From Cinnamomum chago (taxonomy: Eukaryota > Streptophyta > Magnoliopsida > Laurales > Lauraceae), in the NCBI GenBank assembly GCA_038049695.1, contig CP142454.1:18484501-18548500 (forward strand): a stretch of DNA of 64,000 bases. Reading direction: 5' to 3'. The notes below the pieces were generated by a model. That model ran no database searches. It saw only the letters and a program-made list of their open reading frames with translations, and was not told the origin of the DNA. Position numbers and translations under genes: made by a program. Below are positions 23,059 through 36,340 of the stretch, one piece after another; the first letter of the stretch is position 1, and every line of letters starts with the position of its first letter.

Positions 23059-23394
23059 TCAAAACCTCTCGCCATTGTATCATCATCATCATTGGAACCT
23101 TATTCTATCTATTTGAGGTCAGCTACAATGACCTCTATGGATCTTTGAAATTATTTCAAATACATATCTATATATCTATATATATATATATAGACACACA
23201 TATATAAATACAGAATATATATTTATAAATTCAACAAAGTGCCTACAGGTACATGTGCACGCAAATTTATGCTATCCATGGTTTTTTTTTTCTTTCTAAT
23301 ATCCATGCTTCTTTATCATAAGGTTTTTAATCTTTTGTTCTCCTTTTTTGAGCAATAAATTTTACCGTCATAAAAAAAAAAATAAAGCCTCCTT

Positions 23395-23672
23395 TCACCA
23401 GACAAGAAAAGACTCGGGGTCATATTAAAAGTACAAAATTTCAAAACTCCCTCCTTCATTTAAAAATAAATAAATCAAAAAGCAACCACTAAAAGACAAA
23501 TATCCATCTACTTTTTACCCAAAAAGTCAAAAAGATTCCTTATCAATACACTAAAAACAAAATTTCATCATACTATGAATAGATCCCCTAATATTTTATT
23601 TTCTCTCCAATATTCACTTCACTTCATTTCAGTCTACAAGTATTTTTACCAAACAAACCTAGAAGGGGCCTA
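23395..23672 (+). repeat. AT-rich MITE-like element, copy 2 of 3
   Basis: It shares AAAACTCCCTC, AAAAAGTCAAAAAGATT, CACTAAAAACAAAATT, CATCATA and TATTTTATTTT in the same order as the copies near 1160 and 56728. The right end (AGTCTACAAGTATTTTTACC) matches the inverted left end of the third copy (TTACTTGTAGAGTC). Confidence 0.55.
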
Positions 23673-24934
23673 TTCTTCCTCGTGCCCATTTTCCCATGGA
23701 AACCCAAGTTGGGATCCACCTAAACCTAGACATTTTTTAAAGCTTCATGAGAACCTTTGTGAGGACAGTCTGTATTTCCAATCATAGGTTATCAAGCAGT
23801 ATTGAGGCTACCCTCCCTGTGAATTTGGAATTGTCTCGCCATAATAGGGAACATTTTCCTAAAGAAATCCACCAATTCCTCTCCCCTCAAAATCCCCAAG
23901 AGATTCCTGAAGGTAGCACATGCCCCCTCTTAGGAAAAGGACCCACAAGACACTTGTCCATGGGGGATTTAAAGGAAGAAGGAAGACCAGGTGTAGATGG
24001 AAAATGGAGAGGGAAAAGATCCATAAGATACAACACACACCCACACATGAAACATGTACAGAAAAATGCAAAGGATTTTATCTAAGGTGGCTGTCCAAGC
24101 AAATGTCTTAACTCTAGGTAGTGCAAAAATACCCAAAAACTGTTTTGAAAGAAAAAGTTGGATAAGAAAGCCTTTACAACCTTTGTATCCAACTACCTAA
24201 TTATGGATCATTATAGATTGCATTTGCCTAATACTCAATTCCATATCAACAGGAACCTGAAGTGCAGCTCATGAAGAAAAAAAAAAGGATGTACCAACAA
24301 TGCCTAGATATTTCATATTAGAATGGTTAAAGCAGTGAAGACCTTTTAAGCTAGAGCAATAATAGTTGATAGATTAGTATATTAAGATATATAGTCTTGT
24401 AATCTTATCATAGTTAACTAATGTATTAGCTAAAATCTACAAGCAAATACATTCCCTCTCGTAGAAGAAGAAGAAGAAACCCCTCAATTCAACAACTAGG
24501 TATCTTAACCCCTCAATTCAGCAACTAGGTATCTTCTTGCTTTGATTGTTTCAACTTTTTAAATTCATATTTAATATAGTTTTCCACTTCAGCCTTCCTC
24601 AATTCATCAGTCAAATGAGATAGCACATTAATGAAATTTGGTGCAAGTTATAATTATAGTGATTTGCCAAAGCAAATACTGCACTGTATCTTGTATATTG
24701 TTTTATTTTTTTTGAATCGTCTGTATCTTGTTAATTTTGCTTGAAAATGACAAAAGAAGAGAATCACATACGATGTGCAGTACTAAAAGGATTTTAGAGG
24801 TATAATGTGAGAAATGTTCCGGTGCTGACACAAGGGTGACATAAGGAATCAAATCAATGCATAACTTCATTTCTGATAGGAACATTTATACACTAGTAAA
24901 CAGAGAAAAAAAGGGCACATTTATACATTGATGA
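23673..24934. other. Intergenic 3' flank of the mTERF gene
   Basis: No gene recognised. A 29-bp near-perfect tandem duplication lies at about 24479-24536: CCCCTCAATTCA(A/G)CAACTAGG then TATCTT, twice. The preceding GAAGAAGAAGAAG forms a short GAA repeat. Confidence 0.45.
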
Positions 24935-27900
24935 TCAGGAAGGTAGTAGCAAAGAGTCTTGTGGGTTTCTCATTTCTGAAGAATTAACTTGAATTTGCTC
25001 ACTAGAGCTATTGGTTGTTTGAGTTTGAGGACTGATGTCCATGATACCAGATTCAAACCTTCGACGCCTTTCTATTGCAGCCTCTACTCTCTTATAAAAC
25101 TCATCGTTGGGCCCTGCTAACATGTAGCGCAACTTGAAATTTATTCGGTTTTCCACCAAAACCTTGTGCCTGGGAATTATTCGGTTATCGAGAGAGTAAC
25201 TGAAAAACCTGCAAAAAAACTTCTTGGATGAGTTGCAAGTATATTGACAAAGACATCAGTATACATTCTAGAGATTTCCCCGAAAGACAGACATGAGTGA
25301 AGCTGAAGCATGATAATGCCAGCCAATGAAAAACGAATTTTGCATTAAAAATGAAAAAAAAAAATCCAATCAGGCAAAATGAAAGCCTTCAATTGAGTGG
25401 AAATCACAAAGGCATCCTTTGTATTAGGAGAACTGGTAGAGATGTAGGTGGAGAAAACTGCTTAACCAGTTTAAATTTATACTGCGGTGGTAGTTTTCTC
25501 CACCTTTTCTCTTTGAGAAATGCCCAAGTTGTTAGAGTATCAAGTCATAAGGTCCAGTCCAATTAAGCCTCGCAGCACAATATGATTCCAGGTTCCCAGT
25601 AGCCAATTGCTGATGAACACACACACACACAAGGAAAATTCCCAGAATCTGTGCCTTTTTTGTCATCTTATGCCAGTCCTGAATATCCTCAAGGTATCAA
25701 AATGCCCACTATTAAAGATCATCCTCACAAGTAACAATCTTTCTCCAATTGAAACAGAAAGCCTAGTACTCAAGGCAACAAAATAGTGAGTAGCTTGACA
25801 ACCTGAGATGTTTTACCTGGGAAACTCAATGAGGTCCTGCAAAGGGCGGACCATTGTTCTCCTCAAGTACCGGTACTTGGGACGAAGAATATTCAAATTA
25901 TATCTCAATAGTGTGGGAAAATCTGCAATCATCTCTCCTAGACATTGAACAGAAATGCCCAGTGAAAGGAAGTACTTCACATTAACTTCCAGTTTATTTA
26001 TGATGCTGCTCCCTATGAGCTCAGGATCCAATGCTATCACTTTCCCAATATCCCTGGGGGTGACGCCAGCTTTTGTCATCAAGAAAATGACCTGTTCATC
26101 AAACATACACAGCAATCAGGAAAATGCTTGTAGGAATGAAAAAAATGTTCCAAGTTGCTCACTATGCCTTGGCCCATGGCTCATCAAGACTTGGGCCCAA
26201 AAGTATTTGATACGGGGACCGCTAAAGTAATGTCTAGGACCCACATAAAAGGATAGCCTCAAAACATCTTTCATGGACCAGTCAGAACCAAGCAGATATT
26301 CCTCCTTAAGGGTCTGTTTGTGCAGATGCCACTGAAGCAGAAAAAGCTTTTCCACTTCCACAGCAGTGTAATTCCAACCCGTTAAATAAGAGAACAAAAA
26401 CTTTGCCTCCGCAGAAAAGAAGTGCATTTTTAGCCATTTTCGTCGCTGAGAAAGGTTGCACCGAACAACCTCTATTTTTCATATGCAGAAACGCTACACA
26501 AATCCACTCCGCTTCCGCGGAAATGGGGCTTGCACAAACGCACCCTAAAAGAGAAGATAAGTCTTACACTTTATAGTTCTATACTTGATTTTTACAAATA
26601 AAACAATCAGACTCTTTTATCGTTTATTAAAATTTTAAACAACCAACATAATGCACTTCCATCAAGAAGATAAGTGCATACTGAAGTTCAATCAGTCTGA
26701 TCAAAAGAAAATATTGTAACAGACCAAACACTATAATTGTAATTAGTGGCACCTGAGAGCTATTCTACTACTGAGAAAAGTGATGTCATCAAGATGAGTG
26801 TTGTGATTTGGAGTTTGGACTACTGTCCTGAAAGTGGCTGTATTTCTTTTTGTTTTTGAGGGGGAGGGGGAGGAGGAGGAGTCTAAAAAGCTAAAGCCAA
26901 AACATCATGAGAAGGTACGAAGATATTTGATTCATCTTCACTGAACTAATCATTGTATGAAACTAAAAGAAATATGGTAAATTGGGAATCTACACAATAT
27001 TCCAAAGTAGAAACATTCCTTCAGTCAATTTTATTTCTTTTATAAACCTTTATTTGCCCATGTAGGTAGAGGTAATTAATTAGCAAGCATTTTACTTAAA
27101 AAGAGGATATTGGTATCATTATATATCTTTTAGAAATGAAATACCATTATATAATATTATGAACATAAGTAGATTCAATCTACTGATGTGTTTACAGAAA
27201 GAAACCAAGAATGATGTTATTACATGATTGAGCTAACTAGTTAACTCAACAATTAGCATATTCTATGTCTGGCTGGACTTTGAGCATCACGTCCAACCTC
27301 CAGCTTTACAGAAAAATATCATGATTAATTGCACCAATATTTTATAAAATCATTGAATCTGCAATAGCTTTGATTCTACACTATGAAATGGGAAGACCTA
27401 TTCCCAATTTGAATCCAACTTTCTAGAAACTGGACACTTCATAGATAGACAAACTGATGAAAAGGAAGAAAGACAATACGGCAATGGACACCTAGTTAGT
27501 GTACAGACTATGTAGTTCACATTTGAGTGGTTACGCATTTCACTCTTACTGTATATAATTGTCATTATTTACAGTCCTACGTAATAAAAATATTGCACAA
27601 AAATAAAAGGTGAAAGTATATACAAAGAAAACTTATTTTGATATGTCAGCAGCAACGGTAATTATTTACTGTCTTACACATTAAAAATATCATAAACAAA
27701 TGAAAGGTGAAAGTAGATAAATAGAAAACTTATTTCAATATGTCAGAGGCAACTATATGCAGGAGCAGAACTAGTAAACTGGCATACCATCAGTGAAAGT
27801 AGAAAGGAAAAAGAAAAAGAGAAATTGAAAGAGGACTAACCACTGGTCGAATCTTTTTGTAGAGGCTGTATGTCAGTAAGGGTGGGAATTTGACCAATAC

Positions 27901-30900
27901 TCCACCAATTGCTTCTTCGTGAATGCCTATATCCTGTAAAAATCGTACCTTCAGAAGGAAAAGAGGTCCTCATCAGTAAAGCTTCAGAGTATCAATAGAA
28001 ATATTTAAGAGAATTTGTTGTTAACGTCTTCCAAATTTCATTGATGGATCAAATTTCATGCTCATTTTCCGTCCCCTGTAAGCAGGAGGTCCCAATATGA
28101 GATTTGGAGGGTATCAATATATACTTTGAATTTGTATAATCATTGTACATTTGGAGAATTCCTACCTTTGGTGCAATTGTAGTCTCTAAATCAACACAGA
28201 AAATCATTGGCTTCATTGTTAGTATTCTTCGCATACCATCACGTCGAACTCCAAGGTAATATAAATATTTCACAAGAGGCTTCCATCTTCCCTCAATGCT
28301 GCATCCCATCAAATGCGGCTTAAATGCCAATAGCTGGCCCGTGTCTTCATGACTAAGCCCAAACTCCTTGAGGTATTCAACCTGTATATTAAAGTACAAA
28401 TTTAATTTTCAATGTTCACAGCCTCACGAGAAAGGATAATAATAATTTTTATTGTAACATATCTTCTTAGAGTCTGTGTTTAGTCACAAAGTATTTCAGA
28501 AATGACATCCACCTGGAAAATGTCTTCGAGCCTTCAGAAAGAAACGAATTCATGGCCACTAATTATGGACAGATGATTTCAATAATAAACTCTATCTCAC
28601 AAAATGATGCAGGTCCAAGTCAAGCTCAGGACCAGATTCAGACCAAGCCACAAGTACTACAGATCCAACCTCACTGAACCAGGCTCACTGGTCCAATCAA
28701 GCCGAGATCCAACATGGGTCCCGCCCAACTGAGTCTGTCCCATAGGCTTGAAGCCCAACACGGCCCAGCAACAGCAACTCTTCTCTTTTGTAAAACAATT
28801 CCTTTTCCTAATTTTAATTAGTTTGAGTTTAGTTAGAGTATTTCTAAGCACTGAGGCTCTTTAGTTAGAAAGATGTTTTCTTTAGTGATGAGATTTAGTA
28901 CCTAATGATATCCAATGTCTTAGATGCTTTGTTCTTCAGTTTAGAAAAAGGATGTAGCAACTCAACTGCTGAACTTTTGGATTATTATTGGAATGAGAAA
29001 ATATCTTCAGGTTTTTAGGAAAGCCCTTCCTCGGTTCATCTGAAACTATGTCTCATGAAAGACTTAAAAACTTTGCACCATACTTCATACAACTGCTTCC
29101 TACTTGATCTTGAACCAACTATAAGCAACAAAGCTCAGCATTCGGCCCTTATAGAGGGTTGACTGTGTTTGTACATAGTGGAGAGTTCTGTGGCTTATAT
29201 TAAAAGGTCAGACATTGTTTTAAGAAGGTTAAAGAAAATTTTACATATTAAAACCGTTGTTGAATTGTTACTGTTGCATTGCAAACCATTTGCATGGCCC
29301 TTGATCAACCCGAATTCTGATCTGAAAAGGGGTTGTTTGGTTGGGGTGCTCCCAACAGAGCATGCAGTTTTCAAATCTATTTATTTGCTCATCCATGCAG
29401 CCTGACAAGAGGCCTGTTATGTAAAAACTAAACAGGACTTGGTGCAGCATTGTTCAATAGCTCTAGAAAAAATGTTTTACACTCTGAATAGTTGGTTGTT
29501 CTAACATCAGGTTAGTATTTGCCAGTTGCCACAACCTATTTCATATTAGAAGGGCCTGAAGAGCCAGCAACTTGAACATTTGATTTGGTTGGTGGGTCAC
29601 AATCTCCAAATAAACATTATTGAAAGACTAGTTGGTTATTATTATTATTATTATTTTTTTTTTAGAGGAAGCCCTGCAACCGTGTGAATCCTTGAATTGG
29701 TTGTTAACAAATTTAAACTAGCACAACAACCCGTGCTAAGTATGGGAATGGTCCCCAATAACTGAAAAGTAAAAAAATTTACTGATTTATTAAGAAAAAC
29801 TCAGATTGCGCAAGATCATCCTCAAATACTCATCACAATGAGCTGATGATTATGATAGAAGTAGAAATGAAGTTCTTGCAGAAAAGTGAAAAGTGGGAAA
29901 AAAGAGGTGGTTATGAGTGGTTATATGTTGGAAGTGGAGATGAGTGGTTACATATTGGAAGTGGAGAGTTATAACTCCCAGTCAAAATCATAAATTATGG
30001 TCAAATTCACCTCAAGAATCCTTCAGCTTAATATAGTATAATTGGCCATATTAGTGGCCCAAAACTGGCCAAAGCATTCTACATTCCACATGGAAAACTT
30101 AAAATTAGTGGCGCTGTGACTGTTGTCCCCTTTAGGGCCTGTGCAATGTTTAGGCCTTTTAATCTAGTCACTCTGGACTGAATCTAAGTAAGATCCAAAC
30201 CAATTCGATTATCCTAATTTCGCCAGATCATCTCAATTTGGATCAAATTGGTATTTATGCTTGCCAAGGTTTTAAAAATTATAACCCATAAGGAGACAGT
30301 CTCCCACGAGTTCAGTTGAATCAACCTAGTCACATGAGACTCACCCAAGCAAGATAGTCTCGCACCCTAGAACCAAATAATCTTCAAAAATAAGGAAAAA
30401 TATGATAAAGATACCAAACAATATAAAACAAAATAATGCCTTACAAATACAGAATTTCAAGACTCATGGTGGTATAGTTAGTATAAATGAGTTTAAGTAT
30501 AAATGGGTGCTGTCATTTGTTTTTTACTGAAACAAATGAACAGTGCACCCAATCTCCCAATCTCTAAATGTCTAGATCTTCCACAAAATGTGGTTTAATC
30601 GTCTAAATCAGAGTAGCGGATCCGCAAAAGCCTCCCAAAGCTCCTTCCAACAGGAAAATAGGGAGAAAATGATGTGTATAAGGAGTTTTCCATAGGAATT
30701 GGTTAGAAAGAGATTGAGGGGGTTGACTCGACTCGGCCAACTTTTACAACCGTGGAGCTTGCAGGGCAAGGTGGTGATAGCCTGGATTGTTTTGCAAAAC
30801 AGAAGAGAAGCTTTTGGTTTATTAAAAATGCCACTTTTTTTCCTGAACAGATGATTCATATGGAGGTTATCTATCTGGTGTTGCAGAGTTTCACCTGCAA

Positions 30901-32756
30901 TATTGAACTCACAAGAAAAGGCTCAGAGCATATGAAACTTTCCACCTCCAAAATGGCCCATCCACTTAAAGAAATCAAGGAATTCCAGCAACACAGATTA
31001 AGAGCTTGGAACACGGAAGTAAGATAAGGGATGGGACATTTCACCAGTCTAATTTGTGCTCGATATATGAGTTGTGAAGCAGAATATCAAGCTTACCCAC
31101 ACTACTACTCAAGAGGCACATCTACAAACTCATGACATGTATCCAAGAGGGAAGTTGCTAAATTGATACGATCAAAATGAAGAACTCCTTCCCGAAAACC
31201 AGCTTAGTTGATTCATCAAATAGAACTTCACATTGATTGTGGACCATTCTAAAATCTCACTTATGTAGATTTCTGCCCACATGATGAGTGAACAAGACTG
31301 ATTTTTGCCTAGAAGATCCAAAATGATGGGTCGCAGTCTCACCAAGTGAGAAGCTTTGAGACCTTGCACACATTTTAGAAATGTCTCTGCAAGGAAGTTA
31401 GTCTAAGGGTGAAATGATATCCAACCAAGCATTCAATCAAAAGAACAGATATGGATGTATATTCTATAATCTAATTGTCAAATATCAAGCATAATGAAAA
31501 CATAGAGCAGTTACCTTGATCTTCATCTCGTCCAAACTGAAGGAGCCAAGTGCCTTGGGATACTCAAAGACCATCGTTCCAAAGTCATTTTTGTTCATGC
31601 CCATATCCAAATAGAAATCCACCCGTGTTCTCATTTCATCCATGGAGAAAGACAATACATGCGGGCAGCGGGTGACAACAAACCCTATCCACTCCCTCCT
31701 AACTCCATTACTCTCAAGATAGCCAACTATCTCTTCTAACTCATCCTGACTGTGTTCCAAGATGCCATCTGCCTTTGTAAGCACATAGCCAAGAAATTTT
31801 CCCTTGACATAAATTGATTTCAACCACTCCACCAAGTGTCTTATCGATTCGAGATCACCAGGGCACATACATATGAGCTTCCCAATTTGTGGATATGTGA
31901 GTGAATTATGCTTCAACCACCTATTAATAATCACCTACCCATTTTTTAGAGATAGGACAGGGAGAAAGTGTAATAGGAAGAGGGGAAGAATTTCATATTA
32001 CCGAATCAGGGGAATGACCTTGGAATTTTGTATGCAGGCCTTGACCCTGGCATTAAATGTGGAATGCGAGAAGTCAGGAAGCTGCTTCATGGATGCTGCT
32101 GCAATCATAATGCGATCAATGAAATCGGGCAGGCGAGAGACAAGGTTGGAGGAGTACGTTATGCTCAGCTTGGAACCTCTCATGACTTCGTTGAGGATGC
32201 CGGCTGTAACGCTGCGCCTGATATCTAATGCCCGCATCAGCATCTTATCTCGGTCCTCCTCATCTATGACAGTGCCACTGCCTTGAAAGATTCGGCGGAT
32301 TTTGGGAGAGGGGCCACCGTTTTCAGTGTCGCTCTCAATAGCAGGGAAGTCAACGGCGCCAGGAAATGTAGGGCTCCTTCTGCTACTACTGATGAGGGAT
32401 AGTTCCAGCATTTTATCCCTGTCTAATGATGTCACTTCATGTTCTTGTTTTCCTGCACCTGGATGTTGGGAGAGGTTGTCAAGAAAGGCAATGGATTTGG
32501 AGTTATGCTTTCGGAAGAGATGCCTTGATTGTGGTTGTGCTTGTTGCAATTCTGTTGCTCCTTCACTGTTGTCATGGTGGGCTGGGTGTTTTTGGGAAGA
32601 GGCAACAAGGGGTTTAACCCGTTTGAATATTGAGGTTGGGTTTGGAAAATGGAGTAATGAAAGGTTTGTGGTTAAATTGTAGTTGGGTTGAAGGATGCTG
32701 CCATGGGAGATCGAGAGATGCTGCTGCTGCTGATGCTGTTGTTGACATATCATCAT
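24935..32756 (-). CDS. MTERF2: Chloroplast transcription termination factor family protein, mTERF2-type
   Basis: Six minus-strand exons (32756-32002, 31920-31515, 28381-28166, 27948-27841, 26091-25817, 25208-24935) join in frame into 677 residues with GT..AG borders; the first intron is only 81 bp. The N-terminus is Gln-, Ser- and basic-rich (MMICQQQHQQQQ), consistent with a plastid transit peptide. From about residue 250 on, mTERF helical repeats follow one another, with typical L/I-G-x-x-x-x-x-P lines: YPQIGKLICMCPGDL, WIGFVVTRCPHVL, DFGTMVFEYPKAL, DTGQLLAFKPHLM, AIGGVLVKFPPLLTYSL, DIGKVIALDPELI and CLGEMIADFPTLLRY. It ends with FFSYSLDNRIIPRHKVL and an acidic, Gln/Ser-rich tail. mTERF proteins bind organellar nucleic acid and control plastid transcription or RNA maturation. 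The layout resembles Arabidopsis mTERF2 (EMB2219), an embryo-essential plastid protein; orthology is judged from memory. Confidence 0.88.
25447..25504. repeat. Intronic hairpin in the mTERF gene
   Basis: GGTGGAGAAAACTGC (25447-25461) pairs with GTAGTTTTCTCCACC (25490-25504) at 14 of 15 positions across a 28-nt loop, in intron 5. It may be a small foldback relic; there is no evidence that it is processed. Confidence 0.5.
26310..26545. mobile_element. Harbinger-like MITE in mTERF intron 4
   Basis: 236 bp with ends GGGTCTGTTTGTGCA and, reverse-complemented, GGGTGCGTTTGTGCA, flanked by TAA at 26307-26309 and 26546-26548. It contains a CTTCCGCGGAAAT palindrome near the right end, as in the 16735-18133 element, so both are of one family. 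It is inserted in the 1.75-kb intron 4 and does not touch splice sites. Confidence 0.75.
29718..30045 (-). mobile_element. Non-autonomous Helitron, copy 2, in mTERF intron 2
   Basis: On the minus strand the 3' end is TTAGCACGGGTTGTTGTGCTAG followed by T, with the same TAGCAC/GTGCTA hairpin as copy 1. The 5' end near 30045 reads ATTATACTATATTAAGC, close to the copy 1 start although the initial TC is eroded. It contains internal repeats of GTGGTTA and TTGGAAGTGGAGA. It sits in the 3.1-kb intron 2 in the same orientation as the gene. Confidence 0.65.
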
Positions 32757-33287
32757 ATCTCTCTCTGCTTGTTAGAATCCACACAATGGGATGATATTAA
32801 AATAGCAGGGGTGGAACTAGGAAATTTTTTCTTGGGAGCCAATATAAACTGCATAGAAAACTATAAAATATTATTCTAAAGTTAAAATGTTAGTGAAAAA
32901 TATTTATTGGGCATAGATTAAGGAATAGGAATGATATTATTAATAAAAATATTAGGAAGAAAAGCATTACTAATGAAAAATAATATTCATTGGGCAATGA
33001 TTAATATTAATATTATATATAAAATGAAATAGTATTAAGGGATCTCAAAATCATTCCTGGCTTTTATTCTAATTATCGAAAAACCTACCAAATAGAAATT
33101 TCTGAAATAGTCCTTCTACTCCTAAAATATTTATGACTGGATCCATGCGTCGTTCGTAATAAATTATGCTTGAAGGAAGATCATAACTTCATTAAAGAAA
33201 AATGTAACAAAAACAAACTATAAAATGAAGAGAGAATCAAATAAATCAGAAACCAACAAACAAAGCCTCTATGTGGAGTCCATACTA

Positions 33288-33900
33288 TGTTGACGGATTC
33301 TAGTTTTGATGTAGTGTTAAGGCTCTACAGCTTGTTTTAATCATATCTTGGCCCAACTAGTTGTAATAACCAATTATCTACAACAAAACTGCCACACATT
33401 TTCAAGTAAAAAGGGGGAGAAAAAGAGAAAAGATGCAAAAAGGACTTTAGCCATCACAAATGAACAGTAAAAGTAGATAGTTTTGCTTCTCAATAGTCAA
33501 TACGTAAGCACACATGGTTCTAGGCATTCAACACAAAGTATACATCACAAAAGACCGAATCTCTTGTTTTTCAAATGGATATCTTCCACAATGGATGAGC
33601 ATTGTAATAGGAATTCCACAGCCCCATGATAATTGAATCATAGACCTCAAGTATGAAGGATGACTAATGCATTAACTGTCTCATATCTCCTCCAGAGAAG
33701 TAAGAGTCTAAGCAGCCTACGAAGAAGGGAAAGTCTACCTAAGACATCTTCTCTAAACTACATGCACACTAAAACTGTTTCATGCATTCTGTTGTATCCA
33801 TCTATATAAATATGAACGCCCACAGGCCACAAAGCAGAAGGGTGTGCAAAAATACCCGCCGATTAGGAACGTGAGTTGCAAACATATATGGTATCAGAGC
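33288..33900 (+). mobile_element. Copia-type LTR fossil with primer-binding site
   Basis: A segment of about 597 bp starting TGTTGACGG and ending CA at 33884 is followed by TGGTATCAGAGC at 33889-33900. That is the usual initiator-tRNA-Met primer-binding site of plant Ty1/copia elements. A TATA-like CTATATAAATATG lies inside, near 33803. No coding part of the element follows, so it is a broken remnant of one LTR plus its start. It lies in the presumed 5'-UTR intron of the mTERF gene. Age cannot be estimated because no partner LTR is present. Confidence 0.55.
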
Positions 33901-34595
33901 CTCACCTGATCTCTCTTAGATATTTCATCAAGCACCTGCTGTTGTAGTCCATTAGTTGCTTGCACATTCTTGGTTAACAATGTGAGAAGCAAACATTTTA
34001 TGATGGATAATATATTTGCTTTAACATAGGAGATAGGATCACCCAATAGTTTCAATAACTGTTACAAGGTAAGTACATCAACTCTAGAATTTTCACATAG
34101 AGGGAAAACAAGACAGGACAATGGGTTCCTTGAGGTTGAAGGGCTTGTGGTTTTTCTTTTTCTTTTTTACAGAATCAAAGCTCAATAGTACTAATTAATA
34201 ACCATTTCCAATCCCAAACTATATGGGAATGTAGATTTTGGATTTCCAGACTACCCCAACAAGGTATATGGAAATTTTGGTAAAAAAGGCAACGCCTTTT
34301 TTCTTATTTCATTTGGCCACTACAACCATTTGCAATTTGACACACCCATAACAATAAAAAATAAATAAGAAACAATGAACTCAAAATGAAATGAGAACTG
34401 AGAAAAAAAAAAACCCATTACAGAGAACTAGTTAAGATAAACTGAGAGCAAATACCAAAAGCAAAAGACCCAAATCAAAATTCTTAACACAGTAGAAGAA
34501 GAAAACGCTCTGTATCAAGTATCCAAAGTCCCCAACATCACCAAATCAAGCTAACCAATCAAACATATTGAGATTGAGAGAGAGAGAGTGAGTAC

Positions 34596-34690
34596 CTGTT
34601 CAATGGAGAAAAAGCAGAATACTCCAGCTCCAACATCAGTGGTGTGGGAGAAGTGGAAGAGGAGAAAACGATAGGGCCCGGCTAGTTGCG
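34596..34690 (-). other. Probable 5'-UTR exon of the mTERF gene
   Basis: On the minus strand a pyrimidine-rich stretch ends CTCCATTGAACAG before the donor GTACTCAC (GT at 34595-34594). A fitting acceptor, TTCTAACAAGCAG, lies 8 nt upstream of the ATG at 32756. This implies a 1.8-kb leader intron. The upper border (transcription start) is a guess. RNA reads would settle it. Confidence 0.45.
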
Positions 34691-36014
34691 GGTACAAATG
34701 AAAACCGGGTCATTGAACTCGAACGATCCGAATTGACCCGGTATGAGTCAACCTGGGTCCTTTTATAAGTAACTGGGCCACAATTTGAGGCTGGATCTAG
34801 GCCTTTTATCTAGTTTGGGGTCTTTAATTTTAGTTTAGGTTTGATATGGGTGGGTACATACCTGAATCAGAACCAGAACCAGACCTATTTACAGGTACCT
34901 TGGGTTCAGGTTCAAATACAATATGGAGCCAGCCTGAACCAGACCCGGTTTATTCCTTGTTTAAATACAAAGCTGGATAGAATAGAGTAAAGATTTGGGC
35001 TCCATGTTTGGGTCCGTAGGTTAAGCTTGTGTGTGATGTTCTTGATTAAAATTAGGTGATGTGCTTGGAATTGAAGGGGTGCATGATCTTGGTGATGGCT
35101 AGGTTGGTCATTATTGGATGTTGACCCAACTCAAGGCCCAATTGAATTGCATGTGGATAGGGGTGCAACTCAGATGGGGGCAGGTATTGATCCGGCCCAA
35201 TCCTGGTCCAACTGCATGTGGTTATTAAACCCAAGAATGCACAGTACTTTCAAAGTTAGGAACAAACTACATGGGGCCCCTCTTAATGCATTAGAATTAG
35301 AGGCAGGGGTGGATCAGGGGTTATACTTGTTCTCGTGACAATCTTCTCAAGGCTTCCAAATTCAATGGTTTTACAATTTGCATGTACAAGGGATACAATT
35401 TGGGCCCTAAAAATAAATCAAATTGATGGTATCCATGCCACAAGGCCGGTCTCATTCTCTACTGTTGTACATATGATATGAGATAGGTCTCATTCTCTCA
35501 TTCTCCCATGATTGTCACGCCCCAGGTGGGCCCCGGTCCCCCAAGGCAGTCCGCAGGACATCCCTACCTGATCATGGAGGATGTGTAGCAATCGAAGATA
35601 ATCTTAAATTCATTCTAATCATCTTAACCCCTTGCTCTACCTAGCCTGCAAGTTCAACGATTTTAGAATGCATGTTTTTTCTTTTCGTGCCAGTCCAACA
35701 ATCAATGCCATTTGGATAAATGTAAAACTCATGGGATCTCTGATATTTGAGTGGGGTGGGGTTGATGGTCATGGATCAAGAAGGTTACGTTGATATAATG
35801 AACTTGAAATTTCTTACTTTGGTAGGTCTAATCTAATCGCCTGTGGATGGTCTGCACGGATCAGTTACAAATGGTCTTACGGTGCCCCACAGGCCCTGTC
35901 TAATGTGTCTTGTTATATGGTCTACTCAGTGGGTCATGGAAAGGGCCTTACTAGGTGTTTGTGTGCTCAGCAGAAAGGGGCCTATATATATATGTATATA
36001 TATATATATGTATT

Positions 36015-36340
36015 TTACATTATATATAAGGACCATCCTTAAGGTCCGCACAGTTCGGAACGCCCATTTATAGACACCGAATTGAATTTGCATTAATTCA
36101 GATAAACTAGACCGTTGGATTGATGGTCGATTTTTCTTGTTTAATATAAAGATGTTAAACTTGTGGATCAGAATGAAGCAGTTAGAGGTATTAGATTGAC
36201 TTCAAATTTGATATGTAGATTGGCCCCACTTAAATCTTTCGGTCCCCCTCCATCCCATGACTAGTGGGGTCTAACGGTGGGCCCCACTAGGCGGTCCCCA
36301 CTGTAAATTTTAAGGACATTCTTTATACGACCGGTTCCAT
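36015..36340 (+). repeat. Dispersed repeat, related to 59040-59330
   Basis: Shared lines include ATTGACTTCAAATTTGATAT versus ATTGACTTCAAATTTAATAT, AGATTGGC.C.ACTTAAATCT, and GTTAAACTT(G/A)TG in the same order and orientation. It is non-coding. Ends are uncertain because (TA)n tracts bound it. Confidence 0.5.

Noticed and set aside
35514-35600. TGTCACGCCCC as the start of a Ty3-type LTR
   Set aside because: No matching LTR end, primer-binding site or coding fossil was found nearby.
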